Shown here: positions 15,402-23,999 of the stretch, in pieces
Layout of the letters: every line of letters starts with the position of its first letter
Position numbering within the stretch: position 1 is the stretch's first letter
Assembly (NCBI GenBank): GCA_041391125.1
Contig: JAWKON010000012.1
Span: 62,001 to 126,000, forward strand
Source of the DNA: JACKBC01 sp041391125
GTDB lineage: Bacteria; Chloroflexota; Anaerolineae; Caldilineales; Caldilineaceae
Direction: 5' to 3'
DNA length: 64,000 nucleotides
The notes under the pieces: model-generated
Told to the model about the DNA's origin: nothing
Seen by the model: only the letters and a program-made list of their open reading frames with translations
The model's database searches: none
Made by a program: the position numbers and the translations under genes

Positions 15402-16130
15402 CTATTCAGGGGAAACCGGTCGGCTGCGCAGGCGCGCCAATAGCAGCGCCGCCCCCAAACAGCCGAGTAGGGCGACCAATTGTGTTGCACGCACGTCGCC
15501 TATGAGCAGTGGTTCGGCCAGAAAGCCATCGGCGACCAGGCGCGTCAAGCTGTAGCCAAAGAGCGCGAACAGAAGCACCTGTTTGGAGTTAGCGTCTCGT
15601 TTATGCCATAACGCGACCAATAGCAACAACAACCCCACCAGGCGATAGATCCCCACCGGATGCACCCATTCCCCAAAATAGAATTGCGCCCAGGGCAGCG
15701 TGGTGGGCATACCCACCGCCGCCCCGGTCAAATAATCGGCCATACCGCGCAAAACACCTGCGCCTATCAATCCCCCCGCGGCCGCCGCGCTGACCGGCAA
15801 AGGATCTAGGCGATGGTAAATCATATAGCCGTAAGCGGCCAGCACAGCGGCGATAAGGCCGGGCCACAGGGCAAAACCACCGGGCCGCGGGCTGATGATC
15901 AGCAGCGGTTCGGCTTGATAGACGTACCAAAAGCGGTACACATTCCACAGGCGCGCTGCCAATAAACCCACCAGCATCACAATGAGCCCCCCATTCCAAA
16001 GCAGATCCGGATATAGTTGAAAACGGCGGCCAAAGCGCCCCATGATTTCCAGCCCCAACACAGCGGCTGCAATGGTCAGGATGGGCCCGGTTGGCAGCGC
16101 CAGCGGCCCGACGGAAAAAGTTGGATACAT
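15402..16130 (-). CDS. Lgt-like integral membrane protein
   Basis: 242 residues with about seven hydrophobic helices arranged as in prolipoprotein diacylglyceryl transferase. Segments align with its landmarks: GGFALWPGLIAA for the usual GG-A-IHGGLIG loop, HPVGIYRLVGLLLL for HPTQLYE, and FGYSLTRLVADGFL for the late Arg-containing helix. The histidine of the first loop is replaced by Leu-Trp, so classical transferase activity is doubtful. It may be a second, diverged copy beside a true lgt elsewhere. It is convergent with the HEPN-like gene. Confidence 0.65.
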   Translation of the reverse strand: MYPTFSVGPLALPTGPILTIAAAVLGLEIMGRFGRRFQLYPDLLWNGGLIVMLVGLLAARLWNVYRFWYVYQAEPLLIISPRPGGFALWPGLIAAVLAAYGYMIYHRLDPLPVSAAAAGGLIGAGVLRGMADYLTGAAVGMPTTLPWAQFYFGEWVHPVGIYRLVGLLLLLVALWHKRDANSKQVLLFALFGYSLTRLVADGFLAEPLLIGDVRATQLVALLGCLGAALLLARLRSRPVSPE

Positions 16131-16324
16131 ATGCGATGGTTTCGATGGTCAGTAGATCGCAACGGCAGAAGATGGGGTCGGATTCACCAAACGAGACCGA
16201 CGCCTATATCGCCAACACCATTGCGGTGTACTAATGGTAAATTGAAAGAGACCTTTTGGTAAGCTTCTGTTAAAATAAGTTGCTTGTATATGTTATTATC
16301 TTTTGATCGAAAGGAACTTAATTC

Positions 16325-17266
16325 ATGCGAATCTTGATTACGGGCGGCGCCGGCTTTCTGGGCAGCCACTTGAGCGACCGCATGTTGGCCGAGGGCCACA
16401 CCGTCATAGCCATGGACAACCTGGTGACCGGCAACACCGACAACATTGCCCACCTGGCCGGCAACCGCGATTTTACCTTTGTGCATCACGACGTAAGCAA
16501 CTATATTTACATCCAGGGCGATCTGGACGCCATTCTGCACTTTGCCAGCCCGGCCAGCCCGGTCGACTATTTGGGCCTGCCGATTCCCACGCTCAAAGTG
16601 GGCAGCTTGGGCACCCACAACGCGTTGGGGCTGGCGCTGGCCAAAGGCGCCCGTCTGCTGCTGGCCAGCACCAGCGAAGTCTATGGCGACCCGCTGGTGC
16701 ATCCGCAGATCGAAGACTATTGGGGTCACGTCAACCCCATTGGCCCGCGCGGCGTCTATGATGAAGCCAAACGTTTTGCCGAAGCCATGACCATGGCCTA
16801 TCACCGCTATCATAATGTGGACACGCGCATTGTGCGCATCTTTAACACCTATGGCCCGCGTATGCGGCTCAACGATGGCCGCGTGGTGCCCAACTTTATC
16901 AAGCAGGCGCTGGATGGAGAACAGCTTACCGTGTATGGCGATGGGAGTCAAACGCGCAGCTTCTGTTTTGTCAGCGATCTGGTGGATGGCATTTACCGGC
17001 TGCTCATGAGCGAAGAGCACGAGCCGGTCAACATTGGCAACCCCGCCGAAATCACCATTTTGCAATTTGCCGAAAAGATCAATGAACTGACGGGCAACCA
17101 GGCCGGCATCCAATTCAAGCCGCTGCCCAAAGATGACCCCAAACAGCGCCAGCCCAACATCGACAAAGCCCGCCGCATCCTGGGCTGGGAGCCCAAAATC
17201 AACCTGGACGAGGGCATGAGCAGAACGATCTGCTGGTTCAAAGAGAATCTGAATAGGGCTTTGTAA
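16325..17266 (+). CDS. uxs: UDP-glucuronate decarboxylase (UDP-xylose synthase)
   Basis: An extended short-chain dehydrogenase with NAD motif ITGGAGFLGSHL at the N-terminus, catalytic Thr/Ser-Glu (STSEVYGD) and Tyr-x3-Lys (GVYDEAKRFAEA), and family-specific GPRMRLNDGRVVPNF and YGDGSQTRSFCFVSDL. These are hallmarks of enzymes that oxidise and decarboxylate UDP-glucuronate to UDP-xylose. The length of 313 is typical. GAAAGGAA lies before ATG 16325. Likely role: precursor supply for surface glycans, with the GT-C transferases at 21-26 kb and the epimerase at 44.8 kb. Confidence 0.9.
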   Translation: MRILITGGAGFLGSHLSDRMLAEGHTVIAMDNLVTGNTDNIAHLAGNRDFTFVHHDVSNYIYIQGDLDAILHFASPASPVDYLGLPIPTLKVGSLGTHNALGLALAKGARLLLASTSEVYGDPLVHPQIEDYWGHVNPIGPRGVYDEAKRFAEAMTMAYHRYHNVDTRIVRIFNTYGPRMRLNDGRVVPNFIKQALDGEQLTVYGDGSQTRSFCFVSDLVDGIYRLLMSEEHEPVNIGNPAEITILQFAEKINELTGNQAGIQFKPLPKDDPKQRQPNIDKARRILGWEPKINLDEGMSRTICWFKENLNRAL

Positions 17267-17312
17267 GACGATTCAGACGTTCGGCAACCTTATGGGATAA
17301 AGGTGGATATTA

Positions 17313-17357
17313 AACAAAACCACCCAAGTTGACGCGTCAACTTGGGTGGTTTTGTTT
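17313..17357. terminator. Bidirectional terminator between uxs and nosZ
   Basis: A perfect palindrome AACAAAACCACCCAAGTTGAC and its complement, ending in T-rich tracts on both strands, separates two convergent genes. Confidence 0.92.
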
Positions 17358-17374
17358 TTATTGGATGAGCGAAT

Positions 17375-19414
17375 TTATTGCCCGGCCGCCTGGGGATTGA
17401 CCAGCAGATAGCCCGTCATCTCCAAATGCAGGGCCGAGCAGAACTCGGTGCAGTAGTAGCTGAAGACGCCATCTTTGTCGGCATCAAATTCGATGGAGGC
17501 GGTCTCCCCCGGCTCAATGCTCAGATTGATGTTGTAGGCCGGCATGGCAAAGCCGTGTACCGCATCCACCGTCTGCTCCACGTTGGTGATGTGCCAGATC
17601 ACGTGGTCGCCCTTGTTGATCTCGATGTGCTCCGGCGTAAAGTGGCTGCGCACGGCGGACATCCAGATCTCCACATTGTTGCCGTCGCGCTCCACCCGCT
17701 CATCGCCCAGGGCCACGGCATTTTCATCTACGGCCCAGGTGTGCGGATTCCAGCCCGCTTCCGGGTAGACCTGGATGGGATGCAAGCGCTCGGCTTTGAT
17801 GATTTGCGCATAGTGCGGCTCGCCAATCCCAATGGGCATATCATAGAGCAACTGCATACTTTCACCCTCGCCGCTAATATCTATCAGCTGAAAGTTCTGC
17901 GGCAGCAGCGGACCCACATTGGCAAAGCGATCCACCGACCACTTATTGAGCGACACCAGGAAATTGCCGCCCGGTTCCACCGTGTCACCCTCGACAGCCG
18001 CAATGTGACCCACGTTGTAATGAATCGACTCTTTGTCGATCAGCGTCCACGCCTCATCGGCATGGCCATAGTCGCCGCCCAGCGTCCAGCGCGCCACCGC
18101 ACTATCCAGATAGAGGCTGGTGTAGGCATAGCCCTGGTTGTCAAACTGAGTGTGCAGCGGGCCCAAGCCCAATTCCACCTGCGCTTCCATCACCGAATCA
18201 AAGTTGAGCACGGGGATGCCGTACGCATCGGGCGTCCAGTCCTGGTTTTCAATGGCGGCCATGATCTTGTCAAAGCCAAAGATCGTCACGTGCGGGTCCA
18301 GCTTGCCGCTGACCACCATAAAGTCGCCCTTGGGCGCCACATCGATGCCGTGCGGGCTTTTGGGCTCGGGTACAAAGTAGAGCAGCCCTTCGCTGATGGC
18401 CTTTTCCATGGTCACATAGTTGAAATCGTTCACTTTGTTATCGTTGGCCGCCGCCACTTCCACTAGCTTGTTCAGGTCGATGACGTGCAGATAGTCCATG
18501 TCGTTCTGGCTCACGCCGGACTCGAAAGGCACGGCATCGGCCACGGCGCCCACACCGCCGGTGGCGCGTTCAGTGTTAAAGCTGTTGCAGAAGATCCAGC
18601 CCGCGCTGACCAACTTGCCGGCGTCACAGAGGTCTTGCCAATAGGGTGGCAATTCCAGTGCAAAAGACTCTTCAGGCAGAATGCGTCCGGCCGCACGGTC
18701 AAATTTCCAAAAGGTGACCATACCGCGGTATTTGTCATTATATTCTGATATGGGTGCATAGCCGCCGGCTGGCGGGGCTGCATATTGGCCGCCTTCGATC
18801 ACCCACTCGGTATCGGGTGTGACGAACGTGCCACCGTGGTCGTTCATGGCAATGGGGTTTTTGATGATCTGCTTAGTCTCAAAATCGCGCAGGTCCACCA
18901 CGGCCACGCGCGACTGGGCCTTGTCGTTGATAAAGACAAAATCGCCATCATACATGCCGCCGGTCTCGCTCAACGCCGGGTGATGGGTGTCCCCCCAGCG
19001 CACGTTAGCGCCCATAACGTCGCCCTCCTCAAACATTGCCTCCTGATCGACCTCGCCATAGCCATAGCCCTGCCACGGCTCCGGCGCAAAGACGGCAATA
19101 GTGCGCAAAATGCGCATGGACGGAATGCCGATGACGTGAATCTGGCCGCTGTGCCCACCGGACGAGAACATAATATAGGGGTCATGCTGGCCGCTGGGCA
19201 GGTAGGTTTTGAGGGCGGCCACCACATTTTCGGTGGTCAAGCCGCGCTCGGCCACCAGGGCCGCCGCCGCCTCACCCAGCCCGGCGGTTACTTCGGCCGG
19301 CGCCGCGGCCGGGCCGGCGCCATCATCGCTCCCGCCCATTAACTGCATGGCAGCCAGCCCGATGACAGCCACCAGCAGCACACCAATAATTGTATAGAGA
19401 ATCGAAGGCTTCAT
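17375..19414 (-). CDS. nosZ: Nitrous oxide reductase, Sec-exported (clade II type)
   Basis: This periplasmic/exported enzyme reduces N2O to N2 with a CuA centre and a CuZ cluster. The start is ATG 19414, with AAAGGAG nine bases upstream. The N-terminus is a plain hydrophobic helix (ILYTIIGVLLVAVIGLAAM) with no twin arginine, as in clade II enzymes. A seven-bladed propeller follows, with histidine-rich motifs GGHSGQIH, DTHHPALS, NDHGGT, SPHGID and GPLHTQF for CuZ. The C-terminal cupredoxin domain has the CuA motif CTEFCSALHLEM (Cys 655, Cys 659, His 663, Met 666 of 679). All expected ligands seem present, so activity is likely. No nosB, nosD, nosF, nosY or nosL lies nearby. Confidence 0.95.
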   Translation of the reverse strand: MKPSILYTIIGVLLVAVIGLAAMQLMGGSDDGAGPAAAPAEVTAGLGEAAAALVAERGLTTENVVAALKTYLPSGQHDPYIMFSSGGHSGQIHVIGIPSMRILRTIAVFAPEPWQGYGYGEVDQEAMFEEGDVMGANVRWGDTHHPALSETGGMYDGDFVFINDKAQSRVAVVDLRDFETKQIIKNPIAMNDHGGTFVTPDTEWVIEGGQYAAPPAGGYAPISEYNDKYRGMVTFWKFDRAAGRILPEESFALELPPYWQDLCDAGKLVSAGWIFCNSFNTERATGGVGAVADAVPFESGVSQNDMDYLHVIDLNKLVEVAAANDNKVNDFNYVTMEKAISEGLLYFVPEPKSPHGIDVAPKGDFMVVSGKLDPHVTIFGFDKIMAAIENQDWTPDAYGIPVLNFDSVMEAQVELGLGPLHTQFDNQGYAYTSLYLDSAVARWTLGGDYGHADEAWTLIDKESIHYNVGHIAAVEGDTVEPGGNFLVSLNKWSVDRFANVGPLLPQNFQLIDISGEGESMQLLYDMPIGIGEPHYAQIIKAERLHPIQVYPEAGWNPHTWAVDENAVALGDERVERDGNNVEIWMSAVRSHFTPEHIEINKGDHVIWHITNVEQTVDAVHGFAMPAYNINLSIEPGETASIEFDADKDGVFSYYCTEFCSALHLEMTGYLLVNPQAAGQ

Positions 19415-19427
19415 TGCACAGATCTCC

Positions 19428-19455
19428 TTTATATTTATACGTTTATATTTATACG
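19428..19455 (-). repeat. Two tandem 14-base repeats in front of nosZ
   Basis: On the coding strand CGTATAAATATAAA occurs twice without a gap, ending directly at the GGAG ribosome site. It may be a promoter/operator feature (each copy has a TATAAA-like core) or a leader element that affects translation. Confidence 0.8.
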
Positions 19456-19628
19456 GAAAAAATGTATAGAATTTCTTTTGGCGGATAGAATCAGTGTAAC
19501 CATTCACCTGCCTGCCGTATGCGACAAAAGTCGCACAGATTTGACCGCCCCATGTTGCCCCACCAGGGAATGCACCACGCTAATTCTGTCGGTTTGACTT
19601 TCCCCACGGCTTCGCGCAAAATAAACCC

Positions 19629-20269
19629 ATGCACATCGACCCGCTCCAACCCGTACACGCCCGCGACGCCGCCCGGCTGCACATAGCCGGTCAGCCGGGT
19701 ACTTTTTTGACCAGCTTGGGTCCGCCGGTTTTGACCGTGTTTTACGACAGCTTGCCACGTTCGGCGAAGGGTTCGGATTTGCCGCAGTGGATAGTGCGCA
19801 AGTGCTGGGCTTTGTAAGTGCTGCCACCAACGTGGGGGGCTTATTTGTCGAATTGGGAACGCGCCGCATAGGCCGCTTTTTGCCGCCGTTGCTGGCGCGT
19901 TTTGCGCGTCAACCCAGCCTGATGTTGCGCAGTTTAGAGACCCTGTTCTATCCTATGCTGGCGGCGCGGCAGAATCCGCAAGCTAACCACAGCGGCGGGC
20001 CGACTGCCGAGTTGCTTTCGATTATGGTGGAGCCGCATCTGCGCAGCCTGGGGGTGGGCAGTCAGCTCATGTCTGCGCTGACCGCCGAATGTACCCGCCG
20101 CCAGATTGGGCTGCTGGATGTGACGGTGGACAAAGCCAATGCCGGCGCCCGGCGCTTTTACACCAGACACGGTTTTTCCTTGGCGCGCGAATTCACGCTC
20201 TACGGTCGCCCCATGTACCAATACCAGCTCACGTTGAACGTCAATGAGAGAATCGATTCCGCTTTCTGA
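19629..20269 (+). CDS. GNAT family acetyltransferase, frameshifted
   Basis: The N-terminal part (MHIDPLQPVHARDAARLHIA through VFYDSLP) and the C-terminal part (FGFAAVDSAQVLGFVSAATN onward) are in different frames, joined near 19765 by a one-base indel. The acetyl-CoA loop EPHLRSLGVGSQLM and the C-terminal NAGARRFYTRHGF are typical of GNAT. The full-length product would be about 213 residues. Its stop overlaps the start of the flippase-like gene, so the two form an operon. Acetylation of a surface-sugar intermediate is possible but unproven. Confidence 0.75.
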
Positions 20270-21338
20270 AACTGTTTCCGCCACCGATGCCCAGCGCTGG
20301 CTGCGGTTGGACCGCAAGCGGCTGCTCGTGCTGGGCGTGCTGGGGCTGCTGACCATCGGGCTGGTGGTGACCTTGGGCGGCGGGCGCCAGGCGGTATCCG
20401 CCATGCTGGCGGCGGATTGGCGGCTGGTGGGGCTGGCTATATTGGTTCATTACAGCGGCTTTGCCGTGCGCGGTGACCGCTGGCGGCGGCTGTTGCAAAT
20501 TCTGGGCTATCGGCTGCCCTATCTGTACACCACGAATTTGCTGATCAGCGGCTGGTTTGTCAGCGCCTTGACGCCTGCCCGCGCCGGCGATTTTGTGCGT
20601 ATCGGGCTGCTCAATCGCCCGCTGCGCATGCAGGATGAGCTGCCATCCATCCCCGTGGCCGTGGCAACCAGTTCGCTTGTGCTGGAGCGCAGTCTGGATA
20701 TTTTGGCCATTCTCGGATTGGGCGGCGCTTTTGGCCTGACGCTTTTGCGTGGGAAGCTGCCCGCAAGTTTGCTGTGGGCTTATGGTGTTGGGCTGCTGCT
20801 GGTTGCGCTATTCATGGGCGGTTTGCTGATTTCGCCCTGGCTGTTAGGACGGATGCGCGGCTGGTGGCAACATACCCTGTGGCACAAAGCGCTTGATTTT
20901 GGGGCGCAATTGGTAAACAGTTTGCGCACACTACCCACGCAGCCAGCGGCGGCTTTGCTTGTGCTGCTGGAAAGCATTTACATCTGGCTGTGTGATGCGC
21001 TGCTGCTCTGGCTGGTGCTGTTGAGCATTCAGCATGGGGTGGATGCCGCCATTCCATTTGGCGGGGCGGCCTTTGTGGCGCTGACGGTGGATGTGTTTGC
21101 CACCATTCCGCTGCTGCCCGGCGGCATCGGGCAGATCGAATCGGCTTATGCCGGCCTGCTGGCGCTCTTTGCGCTGAGCAGCGTCAATATCTCGGCGGTG
21201 GTGCTGCTCACCCGCGCCATCAGCTATTGGAGCTTTCTCATTTTCAGCGGCCTTGTCACCTTTGCTGCCGGTCTCGGCCAGGTTTTCAGCCGAGAGAAAA
21301 CAAATAGATCAACAGATTACACAGATTTCAGAGATTAG
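20244..21338 (+). CDS. Flippase-like / lysylphosphatidylglycerol synthase TM-region protein
   Basis: A membrane protein of the UPF0104/AglD-like family: about eight helices, with the family landmarks NLLISGWFVSALTPARAGDF in the first half and IPLLPGGIGQIESAYAGLLA near the end. It lacks the soluble aminoacyl-transferase domain of MprF, so it is more likely a lipid or polyprenyl-sugar flippase or a partner of glycosyltransferases. The GT-C genes that follow support the second view. The last 11 residues (NRSTDYTDFRD) are encoded by the repeat starting at 21304, so the original C-terminus was probably changed by it. Confidence 0.8.
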   Translation: MRESIPLSETVSATDAQRWLRLDRKRLLVLGVLGLLTIGLVVTLGGGRQAVSAMLAADWRLVGLAILVHYSGFAVRGDRWRRLLQILGYRLPYLYTTNLLISGWFVSALTPARAGDFVRIGLLNRPLRMQDELPSIPVAVATSSLVLERSLDILAILGLGGAFGLTLLRGKLPASLLWAYGVGLLLVALFMGGLLISPWLLGRMRGWWQHTLWHKALDFGAQLVNSLRTLPTQPAAALLVLLESIYIWLCDALLLWLVLLSIQHGVDAAIPFGGAAFVALTVDVFATIPLLPGGIGQIESAYAGLLALFALSSVNISAVVLLTRAISYWSFLIFSGLVTFAAGLGQVFSREKTNRSTDYTDFRD

Positions 21339-21513
21339 AAATTGGGTTCAGCAGGAACTCATCTGGTTGCCCCCCTCTGGTTTCGATATGACTGGGAACT
21401 GCGCCAGTCTACCCTTCGGCAAATTCAGGACATCGCTTAACCGCTGCTCGCCTGTTAGCCGCATGAGGCTCTAAAGAGATTAGAAATCTTTAAAATCTGT
21501 GTAATCTGTTGAT
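21304..21513. repeat. Repeat pair, AACAGATTACACAGATT family, copy 1
   Basis: An inward arm at 21304-21338 and its complement at about 21476-21513 (ending AATCTGTGTAATCTGTTGATC) enclose about 140 bases of unrelated sequence. Related hairpins lie at 48097 and 52920. Confidence 0.8.
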
Positions 21514-21529
21514 CCCCCTTCCTAAATCT

Positions 21530-23850
21530 ATGATGCTTGAGCGTGGGCGTTCTTTTTATCGCAGACATGAGCTGTTTTGCATTGTGCTGCTCCTTTTTGT
21601 CAGCTTTCGGCTGCTGGCGATTTTGCTTTTTCGACCGGGCGGCTTTGTGGCCGACGCTTCGGATTATGATTTTTACATGGCGTGGGGCGAGATGACGCCG
21701 CAGGGCAAGCACGTCTACGACAACATGTGGACGGCGTACCCGCCACTCTTCCCCGCTCTCATGTTGCCCATTTTCGAGCTTTCCAGCCGCATCCCACCGT
21801 GGGTGGAGCCCCGCCTCTTTTTCCACACTTTTTTTGGCGCGTTTTTGTTGCTGTTTGAAAGCGGCAATCTGATTCTCATTTATCGGCTAGCGGCCAAACT
21901 CGTGGAGAAACTGGATTCAAATGGCATAGAGGGGCGGGCACGAACGGCGGCGGCAGAACTGTCTCTGTCTGGCGAAGGTGCTCCCGCCGCCATTCATGCC
22001 CCTACCGGCGTGACATCCCTTTCCCCCCTTCTCCCTTTCCCCCCTTCTCCCCTTCTCCCCGTCATTCTTTACGCTCTCCTCTTCACCCCGGTCTACACGC
22101 TGCTGGGCTGGTTCGAGGCCACGCCGCTCTTTTTTATGCTGCTGGGGCTGGATCTGCTGCTGAGCAGGCGTCGCGGCAGCTGGCTGTTGAGCGCAGCGGC
22201 GGCGGCGCTGGGCTTTTTGACGAAATTGACCCCGGCGCTATTGGTTCCCATTGCGGTGCGTTGGCTGGGAGCCAGGTTGAGCTGGCGAGCGCTGCGCACA
22301 GAGTGGTTTGACCGGCAGGCGAGCGGCAATCTGCTGCGACCCCTTATTTACACGCTGCTCTTTGCGGCGGTGATTGTGGGCGTGGGCTATCCGCTGGTGG
22401 CGGCCAACCCCGCGCTGGCCTTCAGCAGCTTGCGCATTCAAAGTATCCGCCCACCGTGGCAGACCATTTGGGCGCTGCTGGATGGCTATTATGAAGCGGG
22501 CAGTGTGCCGCTGCGCATGGACAATTTGGTGGGGCTGGCCGCGCCGCTGTGGCAGAGCCGCCTGCCGTGGAATGTCATTACGCTGCTCTTTGGGCTGCTC
22601 TATTTGTGGCTGTATACGCGGCCCTATGATTGGAGCCGCCCGCGCACGCCAGTGGCCTTTGCCGCTGCCAGCGTGATCTGGCTTTTCCTATACAGCAAGG
22701 GATGGAGTCCCCAATTTTTGGTCTGGATTCTGGTTTTTATTGTGCTATTGCTGCCCACGCTGCGCGGTATGGTCGTGGCGGTGCTGCTCATGGGGCTCAA
22801 CTTTGTGGAGTCGAGCGTTTTCCTGATCATGCTGCCCAATGAGCACTGGATGCTGTGGGGCGCGGTGCTGGCGCGCACGGTGCTGCTGATTCTGCTGCTG
22901 GGCGAATTTGTGGCGCAGATCTGGCCGAAAGCCGGGCAGAAACTCATTTTGCAGCGGATGGCGGCGGTCTCTATGTGGGCCGTGACGCTGCTAACCGTGG
23001 CGGGAGCGCTAGTTTCAGCCCCAGTGGCTGCCGATGCATATCGAGCGCGGCGCTGGGCGGAGACGCCCTGTCGCGACGCTATAGCCTACTTGCAGGAACA
23101 GGCGGTCTGGCCCAATCGGCTTATTGTGACGGCGCAGCCCGAGGTGTGGCGCGAATTTTATCCGTGGCTGCACAACTTTATACCTGTGACGCAGCGCCGT
23201 TCTCTGCGTCACGTCGGCCAATATGACATCCGCATTGTGGAGGCGTACAGCCCGACCGATGAGGCGCCGGAAGCGGTGATGAGCCGTCTTTTGAACGAGC
23301 TTGGCCAGGCGGGTGAATTCTGGTGGGTGGAAAATGCACAGGCGACGGCAGATCAATTGGCCTATAGCACGCCCTATTTTGCGCAGCCCAATGTGCAAAC
23401 GTTGGAATCGCAGCAACTGGGATCGTGCATTGTGCGGCGCGTGGTGCAGATTAATCATGAATCTGTAGCCACCGCTCAAGATGAACCAATTCGTTTACAA
23501 GCGGTGAAGCTGGGGCAGGCAGCGGTGGGCGCAGATCTGCATTTGGTGCTATACTGGCAGGCTGATGCGCCGGTGGCCGGCAGCTACACGGTCTTTACGC
23601 AGCTCTTTGACCCCGGCAGCGCGCTGATTGCGCAGCAGGACAATCTGCCGGTGGAGGGGCTGGCCCCCGCAATACCTGGCAGCCCGGCGGGCTGATAGCG
23701 ATGCGTACCGGTTGTCGATTCCGGCCAATGGCCCGGCAGGAACCTATACGCTACACGTGGGGTTATACAATGACGCCGGTCGCCTTCAACTGAGGCTGGC
23801 CGATGGGGACCAACGTGGATTATGTGGAGATGGCGGTAGAAATAGAGTAG
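21530..23850 (+). CDS. GT-C fold membrane glycosyltransferase, frameshifted at the 3' end
   Basis: A polytopic membrane protein of about 760 residues. An early acidic loop (ADASDYDFYMAWGEM) fits the metal/lipid-phosphate site of GT-C enzymes; many helices follow, then a C-terminal soluble domain. Such enzymes move a sugar from a polyprenyl-phosphate donor. The start is ATG 21530 or 21533. A low-complexity C/T-rich tract at 22017-22062 encodes LPFPPSPLLP. After about 23670 the homology continues in other frames (three small indels) and ends with VDYVEMAVEIE at 23850. It is adjacent to a second GT-C gene. Confidence 0.75.
22017..22062. repeat. C/T-rich low-complexity tract inside the GT-C gene
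   Basis: Tandem CCCCTTCTCCC-like words lie in frame within the coding sequence. The same words (complementary strand G/A-rich) lie at 10816-10850 at a frameshift of the broken ABC gene. Confidence 0.6.
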
Positions 23851-23890
23851 TTTAACGCACAATCGTACACAGGACTTGAGGAGATGGCCC

Positions 23891-23942
23891 GTCCCATCGG
23901 GACGGTTGAGTTTAGGATTAAATTCAGATGTCCCGATGGGAC
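23891..23942. repeat. Paired GTCCCATCGGGAC palindromes
   Basis: GTCCCATCGGGAC at 23891-23903 is followed by its reverse complement GTCCCGATGGGAC at 23930-23942. The 10-mer ATTCAGATGT abuts the second copy. It lies in the gap before the second GT-C gene. Confidence 0.8.
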
Positions 23943-23999
23943 AAACCTGGTCGGACTCGAAGAACGCTTGTTGGAAAAGCCGTCTTCTCCATTTTTGAT

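Noticed and set aside
16184..17113. Long open frame antisense to uxs
   Set aside because: It has no domain, is rich in residues typical of reverse-strand reading, and lies wholly opposite a well-supported enzyme gene.
17378..18466. Long open frame antisense to nosZ
   Set aside because: The opposite strand encodes a complete NosZ with metal motifs; the antisense product has His/Arg-rich shadow composition.
19415..19628. Fnr-type box (TTGAT-N4-ATCAA) upstream of nosZ
   Set aside because: I looked for it on both strands and did not find a site with reasonable match.
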